64,000 nt of DNA from Flavobacterium kayseriense. GTDB lineage: Bacteria > Bacteroidota > Bacteroidia > Flavobacteriales > Flavobacteriaceae. The stretch spans positions 1,114,744 through 1,178,743 of the forward strand of contig NZ_JACRUI010000001.1 of NCBI RefSeq assembly GCF_014305095.1, given 5' to 3'. The notes under the pieces are model-generated. The model was not told the DNA's origin. It searched no databases and was given only the letters and a program-made list of their open reading frames with translations. The position numbers were made by a program, and so were the translations under genes. Below, one piece after another: positions 1-8,997 of the stretch. Every line of letters begins with the position of its first letter. Positions within the stretch are counted from its first letter, which is position 1.

Positions 1-715
1 ACAAAAAGGAGTGAAGTTTACTTATGCTTACCATTTGATGTTTTCACGGGATGAGATAGATTTAAATCAATTATCATTTGGTATTAGCGGAGGTCTTATC
101 CAAAGTCAGTTAGACGAAACTAGCTTTAGAAATTCAGGGAATTTTGATCCTATTATTGATGGTACAATAGTTCAAAAGGATTCTTATTTTAATGTAGATA
201 TTGGAGCCTCTTATAATTTTCTTGACTTTTATGTACATGGTACTGTTAAGAATGCAATCGAAACGAGACGAGATATTTATACAGAATATGAAAGCGATAA
301 TTTACGCAAGTATCTACTAAGTGCTGGGTACGTTTTTGGGAACAAAGAAAGAATTCTATGGGAACCTTCTGTCCTTTTGCAGTATGTTGATAAAACAAAA
401 GAGAAAGCAATTGATTTAAATATTAAGGCATACAAAAATGTAGAATTTGGATCTCTTTGGGCAGGTTTGTCTTATCGTAGAAGTCTAGATCAGGCTAAAT
501 ATACTACTCTTAGTGGTGCTTCAGCAAATCAAAGGTTGCAGTATATCACCCCTATAGTGGGAGTAAACCTCAATAATTTTATGTTTGCATACACCTATTC
601 TAATGTGAGTGGTCCTGTTAACTTCGATACTGGTGGTTTTCACCAAATTACAATAGGAATCAACTTGTTTTGTAAGCCGGTTAAGTACGAGTGTAATTGT
701 CCTGCAATTAATTAA
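1..715 (+). CDS. PorP/SprF family type IX secretion membrane protein (5' partial)
   Basis: Outer-membrane beta-barrel of the PorP/SprF family, whose members accompany gliding and type IX secretion components in Bacteroidetes. The reading frame is open from the first base. The GTG at 11 lies in the middle of a barrel strand, so it is not a credible start and the true N-terminus lies outside the window. The visible 234 residues are alternating beta strands ending in a C-terminal strand followed by a short tail with two cysteines. Family members usually have about 300 residues, so roughly the last three quarters are present. The family call rests on overall pattern and is good but not certain. 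Confidence 0.75.
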   Translation, partial: QKGVKFTYAYHLMFSRDEIDLNQLSFGISGGLIQSQLDETSFRNSGNFDPIIDGTIVQKDSYFNVDIGASYNFLDFYVHGTVKNAIETRRDIYTEYESDNLRKYLLSAGYVFGNKERILWEPSVLLQYVDKTKEKAIDLNIKAYKNVEFGSLWAGLSYRRSLDQAKYTTLSGASANQRLQYITPIVGVNLNNFMFAYTYSNVSGPVNFDTGGFHQITIGINLFCKPVKYECNCPAIN

Positions 716-732
716 TTTAATCGATTAAAACT

Positions 733-1248
733 ATGGTCATAAAAGCAGTGAACGGCAAATTTCCTACTATTCCATCTGATTGTTACGTAGCGGAAAATGC
801 TACTATTGTGGGCGATGTAAGTTTTGGAGCTTCTTGTAGTGTTTGGTTTAACGCTGTTATAAGAGGTGATGTTAATTTTATAACTATAGGGAATAAGGTA
901 AATATTCAAGATGGAGCTATTGTTCATTGTACTTATCAAAAACATCCAACAATTATAGGTAATAACGTGTCGATAGGTCACAATGCTATCGTGCACGGTT
1001 GTGTAATTCACGACAATGTTTTGATTGGAATGGGAGCTATTGTAATGGATAATTGTATTATTGAAAGTAATTCGATCGTTGCAGCTGGTGCCGTAATTAC
1101 CCAGAATACCGTAGTAAGCTCAGGATCAATTTGGGCAGGTGTTCCAGCCAAAAAAGTAAAAGACATTGATCAATCTAATTTTGCAGGTGAAATAGGACGC
1201 ATTTCAGATAATTATGTTATGTACTCTAGTTGGTTTAAAGAAGACTAA
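733..1248 (+). CDS. Gamma-carbonic anhydrase family protein (left-handed beta-helix)
   Basis: A 171-residue hexapeptide-repeat protein of the gamma-carbonic anhydrase/PaaY/YrdA group. The turns repeat the [LIV]-G-x pattern from about residue 20 to 130. The three histidines expected to bind the metal are visible at about residues 65, 83 and 88 (IVH, SIGH, AIVH). A C-terminal helix follows the helix domain, as is usual. The family forms trimers with the metal site at the subunit interface. It starts 17 bp after the PorP/SprF stop, so the two could be cotranscribed, although no functional link is evident. The exact reaction of this branch is often unproven; some members are active carbonic anhydrases and others are not. 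Confidence 0.85.
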   Translation: MVIKAVNGKFPTIPSDCYVAENATIVGDVSFGASCSVWFNAVIRGDVNFITIGNKVNIQDGAIVHCTYQKHPTIIGNNVSIGHNAIVHGCVIHDNVLIGMGAIVMDNCIIESNSIVAAGAVITQNTVVSSGSIWAGVPAKKVKDIDQSNFAGEIGRISDNYVMYSSWFKED

Positions 1249-1256
1249 AAGGTGTT

Positions 1257-1970
1257 TTACAGTTTGATCCTTTCGAAAAAAGAAGTCTTGTAACTCTCAC
1301 TAATGGGCAATCTTTTGTCATTTATAATCACTTTGTTCTTTTGTATGGACTTTACGTGTTTTATATTGATGATATAAGACCGATGTACTCGTGCAAAACC
1401 TTTTGACGAAAGTAGGTTCTCTAGTTTAATTAAACTAATTAGTGTTAAGGTGTACTTGTTATCAGTAGTGTAAATTTTAACGTAATCTTTGAGGCCTTCG
1501 ATGTATAATATATCTTCAAAATTTAATTTTACATTTTCATACTCAGCTCGCACAAACATGAAATCTTGTTGAATTTCTGGCGTTGCAGCTGTAACGGTGC
1601 AGATAGGAGTAGATTGTGAACGAAATAGTTGCTGCGCTCTCGATACTGATTTTAAAAAACGATGAAAAGGTATTGGTTTAACTAAATAATCCACAGCACC
1701 AAGATTAAAACCCTCTACTGCATATTCAGAATATGCTGTTGTAAATATGATTAATGGTTTTTTGTCAATAGCATTGATAAAGTCAATTCCTGTAAAATGC
1801 GGCATTTCTATATCTAGAAAAATCAAGTCAATGTTAGATTGGTTGATCACAGCTATGGCGTCTATCGCGTTGTTAAATGTATTTACGAGCTCAAGTGTTT
1901 CTACTTTGCTAACAAATTCTTTAATCAAATCAACCGCTAAAGGCTCATCATCTATAATAACACATTTCAT
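1257..1970 (-). CDS. LytTR-family response regulator
   Basis: A 237-residue two-component response regulator with an N-terminal receiver domain (about 1-115) and a C-terminal LytTR DNA-binding domain (about 140-237). The acidic pocket IIDDEP is at 5-10, the phospho-acceptor is Asp53 (FLDIEMP), the switch Thr is near 77-78 and the conserved Lys is Lys98 (LVKP). The LytTR part contains the typical RVHRSYIIN motif. It lies 39 bp downstream of the histidine kinase gene on the same strand and is almost certainly its partner. It ends the operon that also carries a barrel protein, a kelch lipoprotein and a DUF4907 lipoprotein. Target genes cannot be read from the sequence. Confidence 0.93.
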   Translation of the reverse strand: MKCVIIDDEPLAVDLIKEFVSKVETLELVNTFNNAIDAIAVINQSNIDLIFLDIEMPHFTGIDFINAIDKKPLIIFTTAYSEYAVEGFNLGAVDYLVKPIPFHRFLKSVSRAQQLFRSQSTPICTVTAATPEIQQDFMFVRAEYENVKLNFEDILYIEGLKDYVKIYTTDNKYTLTLISLIKLENLLSSKGFARVHRSYIINIKHVKSIQKNKVIINDKRLPISESYKTSFFERIKL

Positions 1971-2009
1971 ATTGTTGATTTTTTGTTAATTTAAAAGCGC
2001 TTTTTTTTA

Positions 2010-3098
2010 TTACTTTTTAGACGTTATCGTTTTGTCTAAAATTAAATTCAAATGTACGCTATAAATAGTATCTGTCTCCGTAATTGTTAATTGGTGCGTG
2101 TTTGGATAAAGCAAATTAAGTCTGCTTTCAATATTTGTTAAGCCAATGCCTGAGTTTTCAACATCTTTCGCATAGTTCTCTACTTTGTTCTCTATCCAAA
2201 AGTCTAATATGTTGTCACTAATATTGATCTTAATTTTAACATGAGCAACCCCTTTATAGTCGGTGCCATATTTAAAAGCATTTTCAATAAAGGAAATTAG
2301 TAGTAACGGTTCTATTTGTTTATTTCTAGTTTCTCCGTGTATATTTATAAAGATATTTTCAATATTATTCAATCGTAACTTTTGAAGCTCAATGTAGTTC
2401 TTTATGTAATTAATTTCTTTTTCTAGGTAGACTGTTTTATTATCAGTTTCGTATAACATATAACGCATCATTTCGGATAAAGTAACAATGGCATCGGGGA
2501 CTAAATCTGATTTTTTGTAGGCTAGTGAGTAGATACTGTTTAATGCATTAAACAAAAAATGAGGGTTAGTTTGCTTTCTAAGATAAATGAGTTCTTTAGT
2601 AGTCCTGTTCTTCTCTGCGATTAATTTGTTTTGTTCGTTATCATAAAATCCAGACAAAGTTCTTAAAACGGTACTAGATGCAACTATAAAAACATAAAAT
2701 ATAGATGGAAAAATTCTCATTATAAAAGAGTTTTTCCTTGGGAGTTGCGTTTGTCTAATTATTTCTTGGCCCTGGATGTCATAAATTCTTGGAGGTTCCA
2801 TTAGCCTTAAATCGGGTAGGAAATAAAGGATACGAATGATAGTAAATAGGGCAATTATAAATAGTATTATTGCGACAAAGGCCCAGTATTTTTTTTGTAA
2901 AAGTAATTTTGGAACTAGATAAAAGTAAGTGAAATAGAATAGTAAAATACCAGTAAACCATTGTACGTAAAAATCAAGGTTTATCATTAAAAAACTCTCG
3001 TACAAAGATATTAATGAGGTTACCATGATAAAGCACCAAATAATACAATGGATCAGTATTTTGTTTGTGTTTTTATATTTTATTCCGTCTTTGATCAT
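2010..3098 (-). CDS. LytS/YehU-type sensor histidine kinase
   Basis: A 362-residue membrane histidine kinase of the His_kinase (LytS-like) family. Four hydrophobic segments occupy about residues 15-150. A coiled linker and the H-box NPHFLFNALNS follow, with the phosphorylated histidine at His180. The N-box (SFIENAFKYG, Asn273) and a G-box (GIGLTNIESRL, about 317-327) complete a short ATPase domain. There is no large periplasmic sensor domain, so the signal is probably sensed in or near the membrane. The ATG is at 3098, directly next to the stop of the DUF4907 gene, and the LytTR regulator follows. The organisation suggests an envelope-sensing pair cotranscribed with its secreted proteins. Confidence 0.92.
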   Translation of the reverse strand: MIKDGIKYKNTNKILIHCIIWCFIMVTSLISLYESFLMINLDFYVQWFTGILLFYFTYFYLVPKLLLQKKYWAFVAIILFIIALFTIIRILYFLPDLRLMEPPRIYDIQGQEIIRQTQLPRKNSFIMRIFPSIFYVFIVASSTVLRTLSGFYDNEQNKLIAEKNRTTKELIYLRKQTNPHFLFNALNSIYSLAYKKSDLVPDAIVTLSEMMRYMLYETDNKTVYLEKEINYIKNYIELQKLRLNNIENIFINIHGETRNKQIEPLLLISFIENAFKYGTDYKGVAHVKIKINISDNILDFWIENKVENYAKDVENSGIGLTNIESRLNLLYPNTHQLTITETDTIYSVHLNLILDKTITSKK

Positions 3099-3380
3099 CT
3101 ATGTTTTTATGGATAATAAAATTAAATCTTTTTCAGTCACTGATGGTGATCTGTTTTTATTCAATTTGTCCAAGACTAATTTCCCAACTTTTAATGCCTC
3201 TTCTTTAGTTTGAAAATGTTTATTCTCACTAATAACTGGAATTATAGTTTGCTTGATAATTATTTTTTGGTCATTTGAAATCGTATATCCCCAGCCCGAA
3301 TTAAGTTTTATAGCTTTAAGTTCAAAATTTTGTTTGCTGTTACAAGAGGTAAATAAAGTGATAAATAATAAAAGTATCAT
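3099..3380 (-). CDS. DUF4907-type small lipoprotein
   Basis: A lipoprotein of 93 residues when started at the ATG at 3378-3380. That start gives a clean signal sequence with lipobox (MILLLFITLFTSC); the longer open frame up to 3500 would add 40 residues without a signal and overlap the kelch gene. The mature part has the DUF4907 layout: a short beta region with GWGYTI, then conserved residues around IIKQTIIPVI, then a helical EEALKVGKLVLDKL segment. DUF4907 proteins are found next to kelch and DUF4270 genes in Flavobacteriia and their function is unknown. Its stop abuts the start of the LytS-type kinase, so translational coupling is likely. Confidence 0.72.
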   Translation of the reverse strand: MILLLFITLFTSCNSKQNFELKAIKLNSGWGYTISNDQKIIIKQTIIPVISENKHFQTKEEALKVGKLVLDKLNKNRSPSVTEKDLILLSIKT

Positions 3381-3404
3381 TACATATTTACTTTTAATAA
3401 TAAG

Positions 3405-3432
3405 ATTCTTCTGGATTTTAATCCAGAAGAAT
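3405..3432. terminator. Perfect 12-bp hairpin between kelch and DUF4907 genes
   Basis: An exact 12-base inverted repeat (ATTCTTCTGGAT / ATCCAGAAGAAT) encloses a 4-base loop just after the kelch gene stop and before the DUF4907 start. On the minus strand no strong U-tract follows. It may therefore be an attenuator or an mRNA processing/stability hairpin inside the operon rather than a full terminator. Confidence 0.55.
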
Positions 3433-3444
3433 TTTGAAGTGGTA

Positions 3445-4452
3445 TTAATTATCATCATCGCTTTGTGTATCAAAGGGTTTAAATTCCCAAACATCATCAA
3501 AATAGCTTGAACCAGTTCGTCCTAGTAATATGAAGCCACGTTCTTTTATAGCAAACCCTATTGCATCAGTTCTTGCTGATCCTTCTAGTGCTGTTTTTTC
3601 GGACCAAATATCCGAACTTGGATCGTATTCCCAAATTGTTCTTGTATTTTCTCCACACCCGATGTAGCCTAGTCCATTCATTGAAAAAGCAGACGCACTT
3701 GATCGAATAAGTACATATTCGTCATTAAATGAATAATCATCGCTTGTGTCTTGGTCAATATCATTTTTTCTAGTCCAGGTATCAGTTGCTGGATCAAACA
3801 TCCAAAAGTCTACTTGATAGGTCCCACTATTTACTCCCAAACCTAAATACACTTTATTGTCAATAACAAAAGTACTAGCTCCTCTTCGTTTATTTCCGCT
3901 AAAACCATTTACTAATGTCCAAGTATCATTTGAAGGTGTATATTGGTAAAAGTCTTTCAAATAATTACCATCATATCCTGTACCAAAATAGGCTTTGTTC
4001 GCAGCTTGAAATCCAACTGCAGAGTAGCGAGCTGTTCCTGCAAAATCTGCTTTTTGGGTCCATATATTAGCTATAGGATCGTATTCATGAAAATCCTTTA
4101 GCTTATTGCTGCCGTCATAACCTAAACCAAGGTAACCTTTAGAATTAAGTTCAAATCCCGAAGCAGCACTTCGGCCCACTCCTGTAAAATCTGCTTTTTG
4201 CTGCCAATAGTCGCCTTCAGAGTCGTATGCCCACAAATCTTTCAAGTATTCATCTCCTGTGTAACCAGTGGCTACATATGCAAAACTACCAATGACAAAA
4301 CTTGTTGCACTAGATCTCGCTGGCCCATCAAACGATGATTTTTTTATCCAGTTACCAACTAAGTCTTCATCTGTATCATCATTGCTACAGCTAACCATCA
4401 TTAATCCCGCTAGGAGAGTAACTACTAATCTACTTTTTCCTAAAATATCCAT
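3445..4452 (-). CDS. Kelch-repeat lipoprotein
   Basis: A 335-residue exported protein with a signal sequence and lipobox (LLAGLMMVSC, Cys at about 22). Roughly six kelch blades follow. Each carries a G[FY]G or GLG turn and a W-x-x-K-x[DA]F strand, for example DLWAYDSEGDYW and DFHEYDPIANIW. It therefore folds as a beta-propeller anchored to a membrane facing the periplasm or outside. Kelch propellers usually bind glycans or proteins; no catalytic residues are recognisable. The gene lies 4 bp after the upstream barrel-protein gene and is cotranscribed with it, DUF4907 and the LytSR-like pair. A C-terminal acidic tail (SDDDN) ends the protein. Confidence 0.85.
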   Translation of the reverse strand: MDILGKSRLVVTLLAGLMMVSCSNDDTDEDLVGNWIKKSSFDGPARSSATSFVIGSFAYVATGYTGDEYLKDLWAYDSEGDYWQQKADFTGVGRSAASGFELNSKGYLGLGYDGSNKLKDFHEYDPIANIWTQKADFAGTARYSAVGFQAANKAYFGTGYDGNYLKDFYQYTPSNDTWTLVNGFSGNKRRGASTFVIDNKVYLGLGVNSGTYQVDFWMFDPATDTWTRKNDIDQDTSDDYSFNDEYVLIRSSASAFSMNGLGYIGCGENTRTIWEYDPSSDIWSEKTALEGSARTDAIGFAIKERGFILLGRTGSSYFDDVWEFKPFDTQSDDDN

Positions 4453-4456
4453 CGTT

Positions 4457-5314
4457 TTATTGTTTATTAATATTAAGTTTTATTCCTATGTTGAGTGTAT
4501 ATGCATTTGTATTAGTGAAATCGTATGATCGATTACCTCTATTATCAATTAAATAATAGTTAGTATTAAAGTTATAGCCGCCTTGGAAATAAAGAGTCCA
4601 GTACCGATCAATGTTTCTAATATACTCAAACGTAGTCGCCATTTGAGAGTAGGTCAGCGATGCAATAGAGTTGCCAATGTAGGTTGAGTACGGTTTGTCT
4701 AAATTAAAAATAACACCCTGAAAACTATTATTGACTGTAAATGTATTTTTGTAATTGTAAGAGTAGCTCAACTTTGAAACAGGAAATCCAATTTTTAGTG
4801 CTGTCTTTTTAGATAATTGAGTACTGTATACAATAGTAGGTAGGATGCCCAGGTGTCTAAAATATACATTACGAGTTATTCCCATAGATAAGTTATTTTT
4901 ATCGTTTATAGTATAGTTTGCACTTGCATTTCCTAGCCATTGTATGGTAGATAAGTTCATCTTATTTTCAAAATTTAGCGTAGGTATTAAGTTGATGTTT
5001 ATGGCTGTTTTATTAGATAATACACGATTAAACACCACACTATTTTCTATGCTTGAAAAATTATTTAGATCGTTTATTAAGTTGTATTTAGTTAGGTCGT
5101 AAGTCACTGTTGTTTTTTTATAGGTAATGGTATTAGATAAGCTATTTATGGAATCAATTTTGTGAGAGAGCTCAAATCCTAAAGCTGTTTCATTAATTGT
5201 CATTTTATCTGCTGTAGCTAATTTTGTATTCATGTCTAAAGAGTAATTACTTTGGCCATTTGTTTTTAGAATGCAAAGCAGCAACAGCAACAGTGCACCA
5301 AGCTTTATTTTCAT
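4457..5314 (-). CDS. Putative outer-membrane beta-barrel protein, first gene of the operon
   Basis: A 285-residue protein with a typical signal peptide (MKIKLGALLLLLLCILKTNG, cleavage before Q-S). Many amphipathic strands and a terminal strand (YTLNIGIKLNI) are consistent with a 10-12 strand barrel similar to the DUF6268 type. No family is recognised with confidence. It is the promoter-proximal gene of the minus-strand operon that continues with the kelch lipoprotein only 4 bp downstream. Divergent transcription from the 229-bp gap to 5544 (DUF4270 gene) hints at shared control. Barrel plus kelch lipoprotein plus two-component system suggests an envelope complex, but this is inference. Confidence 0.65.
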   Translation of the reverse strand: MKIKLGALLLLLLCILKTNGQSNYSLDMNTKLATADKMTINETALGFELSHKIDSINSLSNTITYKKTTVTYDLTKYNLINDLNNFSSIENSVVFNRVLSNKTAININLIPTLNFENKMNLSTIQWLGNASANYTINDKNNLSMGITRNVYFRHLGILPTIVYSTQLSKKTALKIGFPVSKLSYSYNYKNTFTVNNSFQGVIFNLDKPYSTYIGNSIASLTYSQMATTFEYIRNIDRYWTLYFQGGYNFNTNYYLIDNRGNRSYDFTNTNAYTLNIGIKLNINKQ

Positions 5315-5522
5315 GTTTGTTTTATTTTTTCAAAAGTAGGTGCTAACACCACTGCAAAAAAAGAAGATATATGGATGCGTAGATTCTATCGACAAATGAG
5401 ATCTTTATTATGGTGAATGAACAGTACTTGTATCTATCATTGAATGTAGATGATTAGATGCATTGTGTAGATCAAAACCTATGAACGGTATATGTTATAA
5501 TTACGTATGAAATGTGCTCTAC

Positions 5523-5530
5523 TATATTTG
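5523..5530 (+). promoter_or_regulatory. Bacteroidetes -7 element for the DUF4270 operon
   Basis: TATATTTG matches TAnnTTTG and lies 14 nt before the ATG at 5544. No clear TTTG is seen at the -33 spacing. The rest of the 229-bp divergent gap (5315-5543) shows no other feature. Confidence 0.4.
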
Positions 5531-5543
5531 TTAAAAAACATTT

Positions 5544-6866
5544 ATGTACAAATTATTGTTAGTTCTTTTTCTAGGCGTTTTTATAACCTCCTGCGATTCT
5601 GATTTAGACGCGGGCGACTTTGTTGTAGGATCTGATTATTTATCAGTCAATAATAAAATTGTTTTAATCGATACCTTGACTGTAGATGTATCTACAATTA
5701 ATCTAGATTCATTAATTACGTCAAATCAAGGACGTATTTTAGTGGGTAATTACGATGATCCTTATTTTGGAAAAGTGAGATCAGAGAGTTACATGCAATT
5801 GTCAGGTTACACCTATGCTCTAAATAGTATCAGTTCAGATATCGATGCTCCTAACTTTGTTTTTGACTCTATTCGAATGATACTGCGTCCTGATAAATAT
5901 TATTATGGAGACACAACTAAGGTGCAAACGATAAGTATTCATCGATTGTTAGAAAAAGTTAAGGTTAAAGACGATGATAATTATTTTTATAATGATTCTA
6001 GTCTTTCCTACGATACAGAAAGTTTAGGCTCTATATCATATAAACCAAAACCTCTGGCGCAAGATACCGTGGTTGTAAGTATTAAAGATGTTTTTGGGGA
6101 AGCCTTATTTCAAAAAATCAAAAAAAGAGAGATAACTAACTTCGATGAGTTTACGGAGTATTTCAAAGGAATAGTCATTAAGTCGACTACCGCATCAACA
6201 ACTGGCATGATAGGTTTTGATACTTCTAGCGTTCTCAGGTTGTATTATTCAAAGTTCTTAGGTGATACTGAGGAGTCGTTTCATTTGGATTTTAATATAC
6301 TAGATCAAACCAAACAATTCAATGCTATTAACTCAGATAAATCGGGAACAGAATTAAGAAATTTAACTGGTTTTACTGGGAGTTTATCTAGCCTGCAAAC
6401 AGCGAACAAAGCTTTTGTTCAGTCAGGAACGGGTGTGGCATGTCGTATTGATTTCCCCAACATAAAACAATTAAAATACATTTCGGCTAATGGAGCAATA
6501 GTTGATGCCGAGCTCATTATTAAGCCAGTTCAAAACTCCTCTTCTAATAGCTCTTATCCCTTGCCTGATTCCTTACGCGTATTTGTTGCTGATAAATTAA
6601 ATAGGGTTACAGGCACGCTTAATAATACAGGTACGGCAACCTATGCTGTTTTGAGTACGCAAAATGACGAGTTTAATGAATATTTTGGTTATAAGGTTTC
6701 TATTGGGGCTTTTTTACAAAATGAGATGATCAAAAAATCCGACTCTAAATTGTCGCTATTGCTAACAATTCCCGATATTCTGAAATCAGTAGATCGGGTG
6801 CTGCTAGGTGATCAAAAAAATAAAGACAATAAAATACAACTCAAAATTTATTATATTTCTTATTAG
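5544..6866 (+). CDS. DUF4270 domain lipoprotein
   Basis: A 440-residue lipoprotein with lipobox FITSC (Cys17) and the N-terminal DUF4270 signature: a short acidic segment, then the VGxYDDPYFG motif at about residues 67-75 (VGNYDDPYFGKV) and beta-rich repeats to the end. DUF4270 proteins are Bacteroidetes surface or periplasmic lipoproteins of unknown function, often next to glycogen synthase or kelch genes. The stop codon is directly followed by the ATG of the next gene, so they form one transcription unit. A -7 promoter motif precedes it. There are no enzymatic motifs. Confidence 0.85.
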   Translation: MYKLLLVLFLGVFITSCDSDLDAGDFVVGSDYLSVNNKIVLIDTLTVDVSTINLDSLITSNQGRILVGNYDDPYFGKVRSESYMQLSGYTYALNSISSDIDAPNFVFDSIRMILRPDKYYYGDTTKVQTISIHRLLEKVKVKDDDNYFYNDSSLSYDTESLGSISYKPKPLAQDTVVVSIKDVFGEALFQKIKKREITNFDEFTEYFKGIVIKSTTASTTGMIGFDTSSVLRLYYSKFLGDTEESFHLDFNILDQTKQFNAINSDKSGTELRNLTGFTGSLSSLQTANKAFVQSGTGVACRIDFPNIKQLKYISANGAIVDAELIIKPVQNSSSNSSYPLPDSLRVFVADKLNRVTGTLNNTGTATYAVLSTQNDEFNEYFGYKVSIGAFLQNEMIKKSDSKLSLLLTIPDILKSVDRVLLGDQKNKDNKIQLKIYYISY

Positions 6867-8111
6867 ATGAAAAATAAAATAGCACTTACTTTTATTCTGA
6901 TTATTTTGGTATCGAATGTTTATTCGCAAAGTATATCAAGTTCACCCTATTCGATTTACGGTTTGGGTAGTCTGTATGACTCTAATTTTGGTTCTAACGC
7001 GTCTATAGGATCATCTGGTATTGCGTTACCATCTAGTAGCTACATCAATAATTTAAATCCGGCTTCTTTAGGTTTTATGTACACGAATCATTTTTTATTT
7101 GATATCGGTGGTCAAGCAATTCAGACTTCATACTCTAATGGAGCTAAAACAGAAAATCGTAATAATATGCAGTTTTCTCACATAGCGATGGCTTTTCCTG
7201 TGAGTACTAAAGCTGCGTTTAGTGTCGCTTTGAAACCGTATTCTAGCGCCACCTATACAATTTCAAATTTAGAATTGCCCATCGAAAATAGTACGGAGTC
7301 GTATACTATTAATGCATCAGGTTCGGGAGGATTAAATGATTTTAGTCTTTCTTATGGATATAAATTGGGTAAGAAATTTTCAGTAGGATTAGCAAGTGAT
7401 TTCCTTTTCGGAACAATTACTGATAATAGAGATTATACCATTGCGAACTCTATTACGTCAATAGATAAAACGTCATACTATAAAGGAGCTCGGTTATCTT
7501 TAGGTACTCAAGTAAAAGTAGATTCGACCTTCATGGTAGGAGCTACTATTAAATCGCCTAGTCAGATCAAAGCTTCAAAGATTCAGTCAGTCATAGGATA
7601 CAATATTGCAACAAGTACCTCAGCAACTATTGAAACGGATGCTTCATACGATGTGGTGGATTATTATATGCCACTCGAAATTGGAGTAGGAGTAAGTAAG
7701 GTTTTTAAAAATAATTTGAATTTTACGATGGATTACACCAAAAGTCTTTGGAATAGTACGAATCAATCTAGTCTTTACGGTACCTACGTGAATCAAGATA
7801 GGATTGCAGCAGGTTTCTCTTACTTTAAAACAAAAAGTGTTCGTACCTACTTTGATCGAATGAAATATGCAACAGGATTTAACTATGATACTGGTTACTT
7901 AGAAATCGATAACAAACGAATTAATAACGTTTACTTTTCAGTAGGAGTGTCTTTACCGCTTGAAGGGCGTACGTTCTCCGCTTTAAATTTAACGTACTCA
8001 TACGGTCAGAAAGGTAGTATTAGCAGCGGTCTCATTAAAGAGAATTACCATAAGCTTTCTGTAAACTTGAGTTTAGACGGTATTTGGTTCGTGAAAAGAA
8101 AATACGAATAA
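6867..8111 (+). CDS. Outer-membrane beta-barrel protein (OmpP1/FadL-like)
   Basis: A 414-residue exported protein with signal peptide (MKNKIALTFILIILVSNVYS, then Q). Long beta-strand repeats follow, and an N-terminal segment SSSPYSIYGLGSLYDSNFG recalls the plug region of FadL/OmpP1-like barrels. It starts with no gap after the DUF4270 stop, which indicates coupling. The C-terminal region YHKLSVNLSLDGIWF fits a terminal barrel strand. It may act with the DUF4270 lipoprotein at the outer membrane. The substrate is unknown and the FadL relation is only by shape. Confidence 0.7.
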   Translation: MKNKIALTFILIILVSNVYSQSISSSPYSIYGLGSLYDSNFGSNASIGSSGIALPSSSYINNLNPASLGFMYTNHFLFDIGGQAIQTSYSNGAKTENRNNMQFSHIAMAFPVSTKAAFSVALKPYSSATYTISNLELPIENSTESYTINASGSGGLNDFSLSYGYKLGKKFSVGLASDFLFGTITDNRDYTIANSITSIDKTSYYKGARLSLGTQVKVDSTFMVGATIKSPSQIKASKIQSVIGYNIATSTSATIETDASYDVVDYYMPLEIGVGVSKVFKNNLNFTMDYTKSLWNSTNQSSLYGTYVNQDRIAAGFSYFKTKSVRTYFDRMKYATGFNYDTGYLEIDNKRINNVYFSVGVSLPLEGRTFSALNLTYSYGQKGSISSGLIKENYHKLSVNLSLDGIWFVKRKYE

Positions 8112-8891
8112 CTAAAATTCCTTTTGTATAACTTGATAGTTACATCCAATTATTTCTTGCAATACTTTTGGGTTTGTATTGGTGTAAAAAAGAGGAGCCA
8201 CGTCTGAAGAAGTCGAGAAGCCTATTGTTTTTTGCAAAATCTTTTTGGTTTGTTTTGCAACTGCTTCTCCTGAGTCTATAATATGAATATGATCAGGAAG
8301 GATTTTCCTAATTTGCGGAATGAGGTACGGATAATGACTGCAGCCTAAAACAAGATAATCAATATCCTCCTCGATCATAGGTTGTAAATAGGAGTGAAGT
8401 AGCTGGTTCATTTCGGGTGAATTTATTTGCCCATCTTCAATAAGCTGAACAAGTCCATGACCTACTTGTTCGATAATTTTTGTATTGTGAAACTTTTGAG
8501 TTGTGTTGTAAAAAAGCTCGCTCGTCAATGTTCCTTGGGTGGCCAAAATCCCTATCTTTTGAGTTTTTGAATTAGTAGCAGCAGGTTTAATTGCAGGCTC
8601 TATTCCTATAAAAGGAACATTGTATTTAGCTCTCAGCTCTTTAATGGCATTAGTGGTTGCAGTATTACAAGCGACTACTATGAGCTTGCAGTTCAGTTTT
8701 AAAAGGAAATCAGTATTTTTCATGCTAAGGGTAACTATTTCCTCTTTTGATTTCTGTCCATAAGGCGCGTTCTTGCTATCAGCAAGGTAAATAGTTTTCT
8801 CTGTAGGAAGTAAAAGGTGTATCTCTCTCCATATTGAAGTACCGCCTATTCCTGAATCGAATATCCCTATGGGTTGGTTGTTGTCCATCAA
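8112..8891 (-). CDS. murI: Glutamate racemase
   Basis: Glutamate racemase makes D-glutamate for peptidoglycan in the cytoplasm. The 259 residues show both catalytic cysteines in their motifs: Cys75 in VVACNTAT and Cys184 in VLGCSHYP. The N-terminal IGIFDSGIGG and the substrate-binding DSKNAPYG motif are also present. Length is normal. Either of the first two Met codons could start it. It is convergent with the outer-membrane gene ending at 8111 (no gap) and is downstream of the bamA/ompH block. A terminator lies between that block and this gene. Confidence 0.96.
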   Translation of the reverse strand: MMDNNQPIGIFDSGIGGTSIWREIHLLLPTEKTIYLADSKNAPYGQKSKEEIVTLSMKNTDFLLKLNCKLIVVACNTATTNAIKELRAKYNVPFIGIEPAIKPAATNSKTQKIGILATQGTLTSELFYNTTQKFHNTKIIEQVGHGLVQLIEDGQINSPEMNQLLHSYLQPMIEEDIDYLVLGCSHYPYLIPQIRKILPDHIHIIDSGEAVAKQTKKILQKTIGFSTSSDVAPLFYTNTNPKVLQEIIGCNYQVIQKEF

Positions 8892-8939
8892 AACAAAGTT
8901 AAGTTCTATGTGTTAATTATCCTAAAAACATAGTGCAAA

Positions 8940-8975
8940 AAAAAACCGCTCGTACTTAGTAGTAGAGCGGGTTTT
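8940..8975 (-). terminator. Rho-independent terminator after the OmpH genes
   Basis: On the minus strand AACCCGCTC pairs with GAGCGGTT around a loop and is followed by a long U-run (the run of A at about 8936-8945 on the plus strand). It sits between the small OmpH gene and murI. Confidence 0.75.
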
Positions 8976-8997
8976 ATTATTTTATTACAGGTTTTTA

